Origin: Rugalucina vietnamica
Lineage: Eukaryota > Mollusca > Bivalvia > Lucinida > Lucinidae
Direction of reading: 5' to 3'
Assembly (NCBI GenBank): GCA_964017185.1
Contig: OZ024880.1
Coordinates: 34,996,329 to 35,060,328 of the forward strand
Length of the DNA: 64,000 nt
The translations under genes were made by a program, and so were the position numbers. This document shows positions 11,701 to 61,810 of the stretch, piece by piece. The notes beneath the pieces were generated by a model, which worked only from the letters and a program-made list of their open reading frames with translations, was not told where the DNA came from and made no database searches. The stretch's first letter is position 1. Each line of letters begins with the position of its first letter.

Positions 11701-13355
11701 AATGATGCTGTCTGTTGTTTTTTGTGTTTCAGACATCATGGAGAACTCAAAGATGAATGATGCTGTTTGTTGTTTTTTGTGTTTCAGACATTATGGAGAA
11801 CTCAAAGATGAATGATGCTGTCTGTTGTTTTTTGTGTTTCAGACATTATGGAGAACTCAAAGATGAACGATGCTGTCTGTTGTTTTTTGTGTTTCAGACA
11901 TTATGGAGAACTCAAAGATGAATGATGCTGTCTGTTGTTTTTTGTGTTTCAGACATTATGGAGAACTCAAAGCTGGATGATGCTGTCTGTTGTTTTTTGT
12001 GTTTCAGACATCATGGAGAACTCAAAGATGAATGATGCTGTCTGTTGTTTTTTGTGTTTCAGACATTATGGAGAACTCAAAGCTGAATGATGCTGTTTGT
12101 TGTTTTTTGTGTTTCAGACATTATGGAGAACTCAAAGCTGGATGATGCTGTTTGTTGTTTTGTTTTGTTTTTGTGTTTCAGACATTATGGAGAACTCAAA
12201 GATGAATGATGATGTTTGTTGTTTTTTGTGTTTCAGACATTATGGAGAACTCAAAGATGAATGATGCTGTTTGTTGTTTTGTTTTGTTTTTTGTGTTTCA
12301 GACATTATGGAGAACTCAAAGCTGGATGATGCTGTTTGTTGCTTTGTTTTGTTTTTTGTGTTTCAGACATTATGGAGAACTCAAAGCTGGATGATGCTGT
12401 TTGTTGCTTTGTTTTGTTTTTTGTGTTTCAGACATTATGGAGAACTCAAAGCTGGATGATGCTGTTTGTTGTTTTGTTTTGTTTTTTGTGTTTCAGACAT
12501 TATGGAGAACTCAAAGCTGGATGATGCTGTTTGTTGTTTTGTTTTGTTTTTGTGTTTCAGACATTATGGAGAACTCAAAGATGAATGATGATGTTTGTTG
12601 TTTTTTGTGTTTCAGACATTATGGAGAACTCAAAGATGAATGATGCTGTTTGTTGTTTTGTTTTGTTTTTTGTGTTTCAGACATTATGGAGAACTCAAAG
12701 CTGGATGATGCTGTTTGTTGCTTTGTTTTGTTTTTGTGTTTCAGACATTATGGAGAACTCAAAGATGAATGATGATGTTTGTTGTTTTTTGTGTTTCAGA
12801 CATCATGGAGAACTCAAAGATGAATGATGCTGTTTGTTGTTTTGTTTTGTTTTTTGTGTTTCAGACATTATGGAGAACTCAAAGATGAACGATGCTGTCT
12901 GTTGTTTTTTGTGTTTCAGGCATTATGGAGAACTCAAAGATGAACGATGCTGTTTGTTGTTTTTTGTGTTTCAGACATTATGTAGAACTCAAAGATGAAC
13001 GATGCTGTCTGTTGTTTTTTGTGTTTCAGACATTATGGAGAACTCAAAGATGAACGATGCTGTTTGTTGTTTTTTGTGTTTCAGACATTATGTAGAACTC
13101 AAAGATGAACGATGCTGTTTGTTGTTTTTTGTGTTTCAGACATTATGGAGAACTCAAAGATGAACGATGCTGTTTGTTGTTTTTTGTGTTTCAGACATTA
13201 TGTAGAACTCAAAGATGAACGATGCTGTCTGTTGTTTTTTGTGTTTCAGACATCATGGAGAGCTCAAAGATGAATGATGCTGTTTGTTGTTTTTTTGTGT
13301 TTCAGACATTATGGAGAACTCAAAGAATGAATGATGCTGTTTGTTGTTTTTTGTG
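8779..13355. repeat. 55/65-bp minisatellite, about 79 units
   Basis: I count about 79 head-to-tail units. The common unit is 55 bp: ACATTATGGAGAACTCAAAG, then ATGAAYGATGCTGTYTGTTG, then TTTTTTGTGTTTCAG. A 65-bp variant has an enlarged T-rich part (GCTTTGTTTTG). Some units carry CTGGATG for ATGAATG, or TGTAGAAC for TGGAGAAC. Because 55 is not a multiple of three, overlapping frames of 60-116 codons appear; these are by-products, not genes. Blocks of units are duplicated: the pattern at about 9063-9344 recurs at about 10271-10552. Every unit contains a pyrimidine tract ending TTTCAG followed by A, which resembles a 3' splice site. Confidence 0.95.
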
Positions 13356-13705
13356 TTTTTGGTAGCCGGGCACCAGAGGTACTAAGGGGCTACCCCAATG
13401 ATGCTGAATGCATTTGAATATCTTATATACCCGATAATTGGCAAATTAAAAGAAATCGCTGAATGAAAGATAATTAAACTAATGTTTAAATTCCACAGAG
13501 TCATCAAGTTCGTTTAAAGACAAAGCCTGCCGCATGCCGACAAAATCAAAAGAGTTGGAGAACAATTCATGATTAAAGAATCTATTTTTCACCCTAAAGT
13601 TAATCATTCACAAGAAGTTGGTGTTAATAATTAGTTCTGCACATTGTGATACCGTAGGTTTTTCACACCTTCAATTTATTACCACACCCTTTGGCTGTCT
13701 CAAAA

Positions 13706-13866
13706 TTGGGGGCGAAACGACTAGGGGGGAAATGGTATTGGGGGCGAAACATCTAGGCCATGAGGGGCGAAACGACTAGGGTGGAAATTAGAGGCGAAAC
13801 GACTAGGGAGGAAACGACTAGGGAGGAAACGTCTTGGGGGCGAAACGTCTTGGGGGCGAAACGTCT
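13706..13866. repeat. Right bracket array: GGGGCGAAACGACTAG repeat (inverted)
   Basis: About ten units, the reverse complement of the array at 7346-7497. It ends about 137 bp before the GK ATG. Confidence 0.85.
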
Positions 13867-13868
13867 TG

Positions 13869-14002
13869 TGACCTTTCTAATCCGGTCTTTGTTGTAGGTG
13901 CCGGAAAGTAGCTAACTTTTTTTTTCGGCTTCTCGTTGAACTTCCGGTGAAAACGAAAGTTGAAAAATCTAATTTACAAGAAAACTTGACAAATATACAG
14001 AC
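13869..14002 (+). promoter_or_regulatory. Candidate GK 5' UTR / core promoter
   Basis: This is the only non-repeat sequence directly upstream of the start codon. It holds two ETS-type motifs, CCGGAA at 13901 and TTCCGG at 13942, as seen in TATA-less housekeeping promoters. It also contains an acceptor-like TTGTTGTAG ending at 13897, so a spliced upstream UTR exon is an alternative. No TATA box is evident. The role is inferred from position. Confidence 0.3.
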
Positions 14003-53822
<39,820 letters not shown>

Positions 53823-53872
53823 TATTACACCAACAATTAGGTGCTATATTCAATGTGTTAGTTGTATGTGAT

Positions 53873-54108
53873 GAGAACCGTGAGGCGAGAAAACCAGTCT
53901 TTGAGGTTTCGGACCAGGTGCGACACAAATCGGCCTGTACAATCACAGTAGGTGGCTAGAAGCTTGAAATTTCGGATTTAGGAAGAAGAGAAATTGTACT
54001 GTCCGAGTAGCGAAATTAAGGCGCTGATCAGCTTCGCAGTTACTGCGAAGCTGATCTGCGCCTTTGTTTTCGCATAGGCGAAAATCCAGATTTCTCATGA
54101 TGCGGCTC
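53873..54108 (+). mobile_element. F1 MITE in the GK 3' flank
   Basis: GAGAACCGTGAGGCGAGAAA to TCATGATGCGGCTC, 51 nt after the stop codon, so probably within the GK 3' UTR. The first AATAAA seen downstream is in the F2 element near 54474. Confidence 0.85.
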
Positions 54109-54288
54109 ATAAAGACAAAGGTGATAGTGCACCAACAAGAGGTACAGTACAGACTACAGATAATGTGATGCAGGTAGTCATTGAAGTTTTTGTGAAAATT
54201 AATTTGTCGGCCGTCTTGATGCTGTGTGTGGACTTTCACCTTATTCTCAGTGTGGAGATGGTAACAGCTAGAAATTATTTTGAGATAT

Positions 54289-54560
54289 CATCAGGATAAC
54301 ATGTCCGTGCAATGAATACACCCTTAAACCCCACTTTTATGCAGAAAAACTGGGGTTCGCAGGGGTATACCTATTTTTCTTATTTTTGCTCAAAAACATA
54401 GATTGTGGGTACTCGTTAGAACCGCCTCGGCGAGGCGGTTCTAACGTGTACCCACAATCTATGTTTTGAGCAAAAATAAAAAAAATATCAAAAATTTTCT
54501 GCTGAAAATTTTCAATTTTTAAAGCTAAAAAATCTGTGTTAATTGCATGGACAAGTTTTT
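54289..54560 (+). mobile_element. F2 hairpin element
   Basis: CATCAGGATAACATGTCCG with the central palindrome GAACCGCCTCGGCGAGGCGG. Its right end is cut by the family C-type element at 54561. Confidence 0.85.
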
Positions 54561-55335
54561 AGCTCGACTGCACGAAGTGCATAGAGCTATTGCAGTCACC
54601 CCGGTCGTCCACGTTCCCGTGCGCGTGCCCGTGCGCGTCACACTTGCGTTAAAGTTTTCTAGAAGTCCATATCTTGACAACCACTCATCAGAAAGCATTC
54701 ATACTTGGACCATAGATACCCTGTAGGGTTAGCTTTCATTCCATGGCATCGGGCCCCTGGGTCCAGGCCAGGGGGTGGGGCTGGAGGTTAAAATCTAGAA
54801 CACCTTCAAAAATGGCAATTCTTGTGTTAAAGTTTTCAAGAAGTCCATATCTTGACAACCACTCATCAGATAGCATTGATACTTGGGCCATTGACACCCT
54901 GTAGGGTCGGCTTTCATTCCATGGCATCAGATCCCTGGGTCCATGCCAGGGGGTGGGGCTAGAGGTTAAAATCTAGAACACCATTAATAATAATGGCTTT
55001 TCTGTGATATAGTATTCTAGAAGTCTATATCTTGAAAACTTTTTATCAGAGGGCTTTCATACTCGGACCATAGGTACCCTGTAGGGTTGAGTTTCATTTC
55101 ATGGCATCGGATCTCTGGGTCCATGCCTGGGGGGGTGGGGCTGGAGGTTAAAAAGTAGAACACTGTAAAAAATAGATGTACTGCTGTGTAACTTTTACAA
55201 GGAGTCCATATCTTGACAACAACTTATCATAAAGCATTCATACTTCATACACTTTAGGTTCCATGACATCGAACCTCTGGGTCGGAGTCAGGGGGGCGGG
55301 GCTAGAGGTCAAAATCTAGAACTCCCCGATTTTTT
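54561..55335 (+). mobile_element. Helitron-like element with C-type start and D-type core
   Basis: Starts AGCTCGACTGCACGAAGTGC like family C, including ATTGCAGTCACCCCGG. Its four core units of about 185 bp (AAGTCCATATCTTGACAAC, ACCCTGTAGGGTT, GGGGGTGGGGCTGGAGGTTA) match the family D core. No 3' hairpin seen; truncated or continuing into the next array. Confidence 0.75.
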
Positions 55336-55419
55336 TTTTCTTTTTATTTCTTAATAGAAACAACTTAGGAAGATGGTTGGTCATTCATCCTTTGACTTTG
55401 TGACACTGACTTGTGTGTC

Positions 55420-56385
55420 ATGATGGTAAGGGTCAGTTTACCTACTTTCCATGGTTCAGTGATTTTGCCTTATATCTTGACACTCAATTAGTATATGTTC
55501 TTACTTCTTTCAGATTATGAGTGAGTACGACCAGGCCTTTGACCCCAATATACTTATAGGTCACTGTGACCTAATTTCACGGTTCAGTGATTTTGCCTTA
55601 TATCTTGACACTCAATCAGTATATTTTCATACTTTTTTCAGATTATGAGTGAGTATGACCAGACCTTTGACCCCAATATACTTATAGGTCACTGTGACCT
55701 AATTTCACGGTTCAGTGATTTTGCCTTATATCTCGGTACTCAAATGGTTTATGAACAAACTCCTTTCTAAGTATGTTTGCATATGACAAGACCTTTGACC
55801 CTGAAGTAGTCCTAGGTCACTGTGACCTAATTTCATGGTTCAGTGATTTTACCTTATATCTTGACACTCAATTAGTATATTTTCATACTTTTTTCAGATT
55901 ATGAGTGAGTATGACCAGACTTTTGACCCCAGTATACTTATAGGTCACTGTGACCTAATTTCATGGTTCAGTGACTTTGCCTTATATCTCAACACTCAAG
56001 TGGTTTATTACCAAACTTCTTTCACACTATGTTTGCATATGACAAGACCTTTGACCCTAAAGTAGTCCTAGGTCAATATGACCTAATTTCACGGTTCAGT
56101 GATTTTCCTTTATATCTCGGCACTCAATTGGTATATGGACATACTTCTTTCACGATATGTATGAGTATGACAAGACCTTTGACCGTAAAGTATTTCTGGG
56201 TCACTGTGACCTAATTTCATGGTTCAGTGATTTTGCCTTATATCTCGACACTCAGTTGGTATTTTTTCATACTTCTTTCTGATTATGAATGAGTATGACC
56301 AGACCTTTAACCCAAACATACTTATAGGTCACTATGACCTAATTTCATGGTTCAGTGATTTTGCTTTATATTTCAAATAGCAACG
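55420..56385. repeat. About 128-bp tandem array, eight units
   Basis: Units carry AGGTCACTGTGACCTAATTT, TCACGGTTCAGTGATTTTGC and GACCAGACCTTTGACCC. The first sequence includes AGGTCACTGTGACCT, a near-perfect palindrome. It follows the preceding element directly and may be part of it. The short frame at 56029-56214 is a by-product. Confidence 0.85.
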
Positions 56386-56465
56386 CCACTAAAAATAAAA
56401 ATGTTATTTCACAAAAATGGAAAAATGTATACTTTGACTATTTGTTACAACCCAGCATGTGATAG

Positions 56466-56697
56466 GAGCCGCGATGCGAGAAAACCGGTCTTTGAGGTTT
56501 CTGACCTGGTCTGACACAAATCGGAGTGTGCACTCACAGAATGCTAGAAGCTTGAAATTTCGGATTTAAGAAGAAAAGGGATTGTACTATCTGTATATCG
56601 CAAACAAAGGTGCTGATCAGCTTCGCAGTTACTGTAAAGTTGATCTGCTCCTTTGTTTTCGTATATGCAGATTGTTGGTTTTCTCATGATGCGGCTC
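56466..56697 (+). mobile_element. F1 MITE
   Basis: GAGCCGCGATGCGAGAAAAC to CTCATGATGCGGCTC. Confidence 0.87.
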
Positions 56698-56761
56698 AAT
56701 TATTTAGTTGTTACTATGATGTACACTGATGGTGCACCAGAGCTGACTAACTTAGACATAT

Positions 56762-56995
56762 GAGCCACCTCGTGGAAAAACCAACAATGTGGTTTCCGAA
56801 CAGGTCGGACACAAACCGGCCTGTACAAGCACAGAAGCAGGCTAGAAGCTTGAAATTTTGGAGTTAAGTAGAGGAGGAATTATACTATCCGAGTAGCGAA
56901 AACAAAGGCGCTGATCAGCTTCGCGGTTACTGCGAAGCTGATCTGCGTCTTTGTTTTCGCCTATGCAGATTGTTGGTTTTCCCACGAGGCGGCTC
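56762..56995 (+). mobile_element. F1 MITE with ATAT duplication
   Basis: GAGCCACCTCGTGGAAAAAC to CCACGAGGCGGCTC, ATAT on both sides. Confidence 0.9.
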
Positions 56996-57049
56996 ATATT
57001 AATGTGTAATTTAATCTTTGGATTCGATTAAAAATCTTTCTCTTGTGAA

Positions 57050-57160
57050 CCGAGTGTATGGTGGCCTATTGGTAGACTGTAGGACCCTGAATTGATTGTT
57101 CCTGTGTTCTACCCCTACCTCTGCTGGGTTCTGTCCATGACTAAGACATGTTTACTCCCC
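57050..57160 (+). mobile_element. Degenerate tRNA-SINE head
   Basis: ATGGTGGCCTATTGGTAGAC and GTTCTACCCCTACC keep A-box/B-box spacing, but with many changes. Confidence 0.4.
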
Positions 57161-57179
57161 ATAGTACTTTTGTTTGTTT

Positions 57180-57345
57180 GTTTTGAGGTTTAACAGCCCA
57201 GTCAACAATTTTTCAGTCATGTCGAGAAGGAGCTACCACTGCCTTTGTATTAACCAGTATTCGGTGTCCAATAGTACTGGTTGAGTATCTAGGAAGCATT
57301 GGTTCTTGTCACAACATGCTGAAAAATATGTTGACTGGAATGTTA
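57180..57345 (-). mobile_element. SINE tail fragment, inverted
   Basis: GAGGTTTAACAGCCCAGTCA, then ATTTTTCAGTCATGTCGAGA, is the reverse complement of the SINE tails at 24890-24930 and 40490-40545. Confidence 0.6.
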
Positions 57346-57406
57346 AGCCATGTTTTGATGCTGTATAAGTGAAGTTGTATACAAATTAAGTATGTAATTT
57401 ATAATT

Positions 57407-57648
57407 GAGCCTTTGCAGGAGAAACTAACAATCTAGGTTTCTGACCAGGTATGACACAAACCAGGCCACACAACCGCAATAAAAAATAGCTAGAAGCTTA
57501 AAATTTTAGATTTAGATAGAAGAGGTACTGAAATATCTATGGAGTGAAAACCAAGGCCCTGATCAGCTGTGCAGTAACTGCACAGCTAATCTGCACCTTT
57601 GTTTTTGCAAAATTAATGCAAATTGTTTGTTTTCCAATGCAGTGACTC
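57407..57648 (+). mobile_element. F1 MITE, diverged
   Basis: GAGCCTTTGCAGGAGAAACT to TTTTCCAATGCAGTGACTC. Confidence 0.78.
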
Positions 57649-57657
57649 TTATTTACT

Positions 57658-57849
57658 GAGCCTGGTCAAAAGAAAACTTGGCAGTGTTTTTATTTATCAT
57701 GACTAACCAAACAGTTTATAGTTTTGAAACTTGAGATTAAGAAATTATAGAAAATCTTCTGTGTGTTTGACAAAACACTGTGTTCATCAGCTTTACAGAT
57801 GATTTGCAGCTGATCTCCTTTTTTTGTCTGCAAACTTGACTATTGGCTC
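57658..57849 (+). mobile_element. F1 MITE, strongly degenerate
   Basis: GAGCCTGGTCAAAAGAAAAC and the stem CATCAGCTTTACAGATG...CAGCTGATCTCC; ends ATTGGCTC. Confidence 0.5.
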
Positions 57850-58255
57850 AGTTTAGTGTTTTACTTGTTTATATATTGTCATGAGATAGCTATGATTTGA
57901 TGTATTTTATGACAATCAAGGGATATCTTTCCATGTAGCCTTACACAGTCGTGTATGTGTTCAGTTAGCATTATGATATAATCTACTGTAAATTTAGCGA
58001 GAACTTAAATAATGTTCGCTAATATTCACTAATTCCTTGCCTCACAAAAATAATTTTCACTCTAATAAAGAATTATTGTAAGCTTTATAGACTGCAGTAG
58101 TTCTCCCTCGCGAATCAACAACTAGGAAATAGAAAATTTTTGAAATAAATGTCACAAAAACTTTTTAACTTACAGTATGTTCAATTAACATACGATATAA
58201 CCTATTTGCTTCTTGCTGCAGTCACTTGTTTTGTCCATACAAGTGTACACAGTTA
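57850..58255. other. Non-coding stretch
   Basis: AT-rich. Its segment around GGATATCTTTCC...CAGTCGTGTATGTGTTCAGT (57919-57965) is repeated at about 58624-58670. No gene seen. Confidence 0.4.
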
Positions 58256-58258
58256 TTT

Positions 58259-58466
58259 GAGCCACCACACGTGAAAACTGGTCTTCAGGGTTTCCAACCA
58301 GGTCCAACACAAACAGGCCTGTACATTCACAAAAGCAGTCGAGACATTTAAAAATACAAATAAAAGTACTGTCTGTGTAGCAGACCAGCTGTGCAGTTAC
58401 TGCATATTTGATGTGCCATTGTGTTTTCGCATATTCAAAGATCCAGTTTTCTTATGGCACATCTTA
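58259..58466 (+). mobile_element. F1 MITE, diverged
   Basis: GAGCCACCACACGTGAAAAC, TTTCCAACCAGGTCCAACAC, ends near TTATGGCACATC. Confidence 0.7.
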
Positions 58467-58741
58467 ATTTTTTTCTTTTCATGGCATAATATACCTCTAC
58501 AAATGATCTGCAGGTGAGATTCCCAATGCATGTACAGTTCAACCTCATTATAACACGCCTCACTATAGTGCAGTTTTCAATATAACGCGGCCCTGTCATG
58601 GCCCCCAAATTAAACCAAATCAAGTGATATCTTTCCGTGTACACAGTCATGTGTATATGTTCAGTTAGATATTAAAAGATCCAGTTTTCTTATGGCACAT
58701 CTTAATTTTTTCTTTTCATGGCATAATATACCTTTACAAAT

Positions 58742-58975
58742 GATCCACCTCGTGGGAAAACCAACAATGTGGTTTCCGACCAGGTCTGACACAAATCGAC
58801 CTGTACAAGCACAGAAAAGAGCTAGAAGCTTGAAATTTCGGATTTAAGTAGAAGAGGAATTGTACTATCCGAGTAGCGAAAACAAAGGCGCTGATCAGCT
58901 TCGCGGTTACCGCGAAGCTGATCTGCGTCTTTGTTTTCGCCTATGCAGATTGTTGGTTTTCCCATGAGGCGGCTC
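58742..58975 (+). mobile_element. F1 MITE with AAAT duplication and an empty-site paralogue
   Basis: GATCCACCTCGTGGGAAAAC to CATGAGGCGGCTC, AAAT on both sides. The duplicated neighbouring sequence at 58495-58515 reads CTACAAATGATCTGCAGG without the element. The filled copy reads TTACAAAT-element-AAATGATCTGCAGG. Confidence 0.93.
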
Positions 58976-59020
58976 AAATGATCTGCAGGTGAGATTCCCA
59001 ATACATGTACTTTTATTATT

Positions 59021-59266
59021 GAGCCTTCACATTAGAAAATTTACAGTCTGGATTTCTGACCAGGTCCACACAAACCAGCTTGTACACTCGCAGAATTAAG
59101 CTAGAACAATGAAATTATGATTGAAAGTAGAAGAGGAATTCTGCTATCCATGTAGCAGAAACAAAGGCACTGATCAGCTGTGCAGTTACTGCACAGCTGA
59201 TCTGCATCTGATCTGCATCTTTGTTTTTGCAAATGCAGATTGTTGTTTTTTCTTGTGCAGTAGCTC
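59021..59266 (+). mobile_element. F1 MITE, diverged
   Basis: GAGCCTTCACATTAGAAAAT to TCTTGTGCAGTAGCTC, with a small duplication CTGATCTGCATCTGATCTGC in the stem. Confidence 0.8.
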
Positions 59267-59466
59267 ATATTGTTTCAAATTTAATCATGTAACAATATGA
59301 TTATATGCTTATATATCAAATAAAAAAAGGTTCAAACTGAATGTTTGTCTTTGTTTTCCATTGACATACATATTTAGCTCTCCATTCTGGAAGAGAGATC
59401 CAATTGTGTTGAGAGCTGTCAAGAATAATTTCTATGCTTACGCTTTAATGCAGAATATGCATTTCG

Positions 59467-59822
59467 AAAACTTGCCCATGCAATAAACAAGAGATTTTTT
59501 CAGCTTTAAAAATTGAAAATTTTCAGTTGAAAAATTTTGATATCTTTCTTATTTTTGCTCAAAATATAGATTGTGGGTATGCATTAGAACATTGGAGCAA
59601 AAATAAGAAAAATAAGTATACCCGTGTAAACCCCTAGTGGGGTATGAGAGGGTAAACATTTCACAGACATATACCAAGGATCGGCGAGGCGGTTCTAACG
59701 TGTACCCACAATCTATGTTTTGAGCAAAAATAAGAAAAATATCAACTTTTTTCTACTGAAAATTTTCATTTTTTACAACTTTAAAAATCTTTGTATATTG
59801 CATGGGCAAGTTTTCGTAATGC
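59467..59822. mobile_element. F2 element, rearranged
   Basis: Left arm CGAAAACTTGCCCATGCAAT, an incomplete first hairpin, then a second right arm CGGCGAGGCGGTTCTAACGT to GGGCAAGTTTTCGTAATG. Confidence 0.7.
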
Positions 59823-59869
59823 AGGACCAATGGCCCTCTGGGCAGTCACCTTTATTTATTCAGGATGAA

Positions 59870-59965
59870 CATTTATCACCAGCATGACAGGCATGTAACG
59901 GCTAGGGATTGAACTCACAACTTATTGGTTGCAAGGCAAATAGTCACCCACTAGACCAGGGTAGA
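59870..59965 (-). mobile_element. tRNA-like SINE head, inverted
   Basis: On the minus strand, TCTAGTGGGTGACTATTTGC and GTTGTGAGTTCAATCCC look like A-box and B-box regions. No complete cloverleaf. Confidence 0.4.
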
Positions 59966-59988
59966 CTAATGACTAGACTCTTATAATT

Positions 59989-60223
59989 GAGCCGCGACGC
60001 GAGAAAACCGGTCTTCGGGGTTTCCGACCAGGTGCGACACAAATCGGTCTGTACAGTCACAGGAGCAGGTTAGATACTTGAAATTTTGGCTATGAGTAGA
60101 AGAGGAATTATACTATCCGAGTAGCGAAAACAAAGGCGCTGATCAGCTTCGCGGTTACCGCGAAGCTGATCTGCGCCTTTGTTTTCGCCTAGGCAAAAAT
60201 CCGGTTTTCTCACGATGCGGCTC
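59989..60223 (+). mobile_element. F1 MITE, near-consensus, AATT duplication
   Basis: GAGCCGCGACGCGAGAAAAC to TCTCACGATGCGGCTC, 235 bp, AATT on both sides. The central stem CGCTGATCAGCTTCGCGGTT / ACCGCGAAGCTGATCTGCG is perfect, suggesting a recent copy. Confidence 0.93.
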
Positions 60224-60543
60224 AATTAAAATATTGTCAAATTCATTCTGTAGAACGACGTGTTAGACTGTCAACCAGGGAGAAGATGACTTAAATATAG
60301 AATGTTGATGTGAATATAGGAGGAAAAATATCAAAAACAGATAAAATTTTAATTTATTAAATTATCAAACTAAAAATTGATTGTTCAATATAATATTAAA
60401 AGTTCATTGTACACATGCAAACTCAGGTAAACAGCTTGGGCCATGTTTGGCAAATTCTTCATCATACTTTTTCTAGACAAGTCTTCCAAATTTACTCATT
60501 ATTATTCCATTAACCAACAACAGCTGATTATAAGGGATAAAAT

Positions 60544-60772
60544 GGGCTGCTATGCAAGAAAACCGGATGTTTGCCAATACAAAAACGAAAGTGCAGATTA
60601 GCTGATGATCAGTCCCTTGGTTTTCGCTACACATATAGTACAATTCCTCACTTGTTAACAACAAAAGTTGAAAACTTCAAGATTTTAGCGTTCTCCTAAG
60701 ACTGCACAGACTGGTTTGTGTCGGACCTGGTCAAAAACGCTGATGACTGGTTTTCTCGCACCATGCCAGTTT
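60544..60772 (-). mobile_element. F1 MITE, diverged
   Basis: GGCTGCTATGCAAGAAAACC to GACTGGTTTTCTCGCACCAT. Confidence 0.65.
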
Positions 60773-60913
60773 GATAATGTACCTGTGGAAGGCTAGCACT
60801 GGAACACTTTGGTTAGGATCCTACACTTTATTGGATTGTACTGACATTGCCTCAGCTATTTAACCCAGATTAAATCGAATGCACAAAAATTCATTTTCTC
60901 TCTTGAAGTAAAA

Positions 60914-61132
60914 TGAGCCACCACATAAGATAACAAACAATACATAGGCCGTTTTGTGTTGGACCTGGTCAGAAAACAAGATATCAGGTTTAGATCACCA
61001 AAGCTGTAATTTATCCTGCTGATAAATGTTAAAATGCCAACAATTGTTGGCATTTTAACATTAATTTATGAGCAGGATAAATTTTAGTCTCAGCTGAGCT
61101 GAACATGATTTTTTTTTTATAACCTCAGGGCC
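60914..61132. mobile_element. F1 fragment followed by F4 right half
   Basis: GAGCCACCACATAAG and TTTTGTGTTGGACCTGGTCA are F1. From about 60990 the F4 sequence (GTTAAAATGCCAACAATTG, CTCAGCTGAGCTGAACATGA, ATAACCTCAGGGCC) follows. Confidence 0.6.
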
Positions 61133-61240
61133 AGGTGGCTCCATTGGTAGCATGTTAAACTGCTAGTGCCAATATTGGATTGACCTTCATGTTTGCTATA
61201 TAATATTTCTTTCTTGAAGGTTTGGTTATAAAGATATTTT

Positions 61241-61544
61241 GAGCCATGTCATGGGAAAACTAACACTTTTTTCAACAGGTCCGACACAAACTGAACTGTA
61301 TAAGCATAGAAGACGGCTTGAGGCTGGAAATTTTAGATTTAGAAAGTAGAAGAAATGTACTATCTGTAGCGAAAACAAAAGCGCTGATCAGCTTCATAGT
61401 TACTGCGAAGCTGATCTGTGCCTTTGTTTTCACTACACAGATAGTTCAATTCCTCTACTTTCTAAATCTAAAATTTCCAGCCTCTAGCCGTCTTCTGTGC
61501 TTCTTTCACATATACAAAATGTTGATTTTCTCATGATGCAGCAC
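61241..61544. mobile_element. F1 palindromic variant (304 bp)
   Basis: Begins with a forward F1 left arm (GAGCCATGTCATGGGAAAAC). After the central stem it continues with the inverse of that arm (CTACTTTCTAAATCTAAAAT, CAGCCTCTAGCCGTCTTCTG) to ATGATGCAGCAC. The whole element is therefore a head-to-head arrangement rather than the usual asymmetric F1. Confidence 0.75.
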
Positions 61545-61810
61545 ATTTCTACATGTACAGTCGATTCAAAAAGAGGCTACATGTATGTCGGTCAGTAATG
61601 AAAAAAATGTGAAATAAGTACTGGTACAGTAGGATAAGTGACTGTCCCAACATGACCTTAGCTGTTGACCAGGAACGTAAAGCAATAAATCAATCAAATC
61701 AACAAAACATCTTTTAAAGCTAAAGGTAAAACAAATCTAAAATTAAAGCAAAATACATATGTTGGTAATAATATCACAAAACATTTTTAAACAAAAGTTT
61801 TCTTACACTA

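Noticed and set aside
8959-12827. Many overlapping frames of 60-116 codons (HYGELKDE, DIMENSK and LWRTQ repeats) as a tandem-repeat protein
   Set aside because: The unit is 55 or 65 bp, so the frame shifts each unit and stops recur every few units. The frames are by-products of a minisatellite.
54474-54480. AATAAA as the GK polyadenylation signal
   Set aside because: It lies within an F2 element about 650 bp after the stop; without transcript data it cannot be separated from chance in AT-rich sequence.
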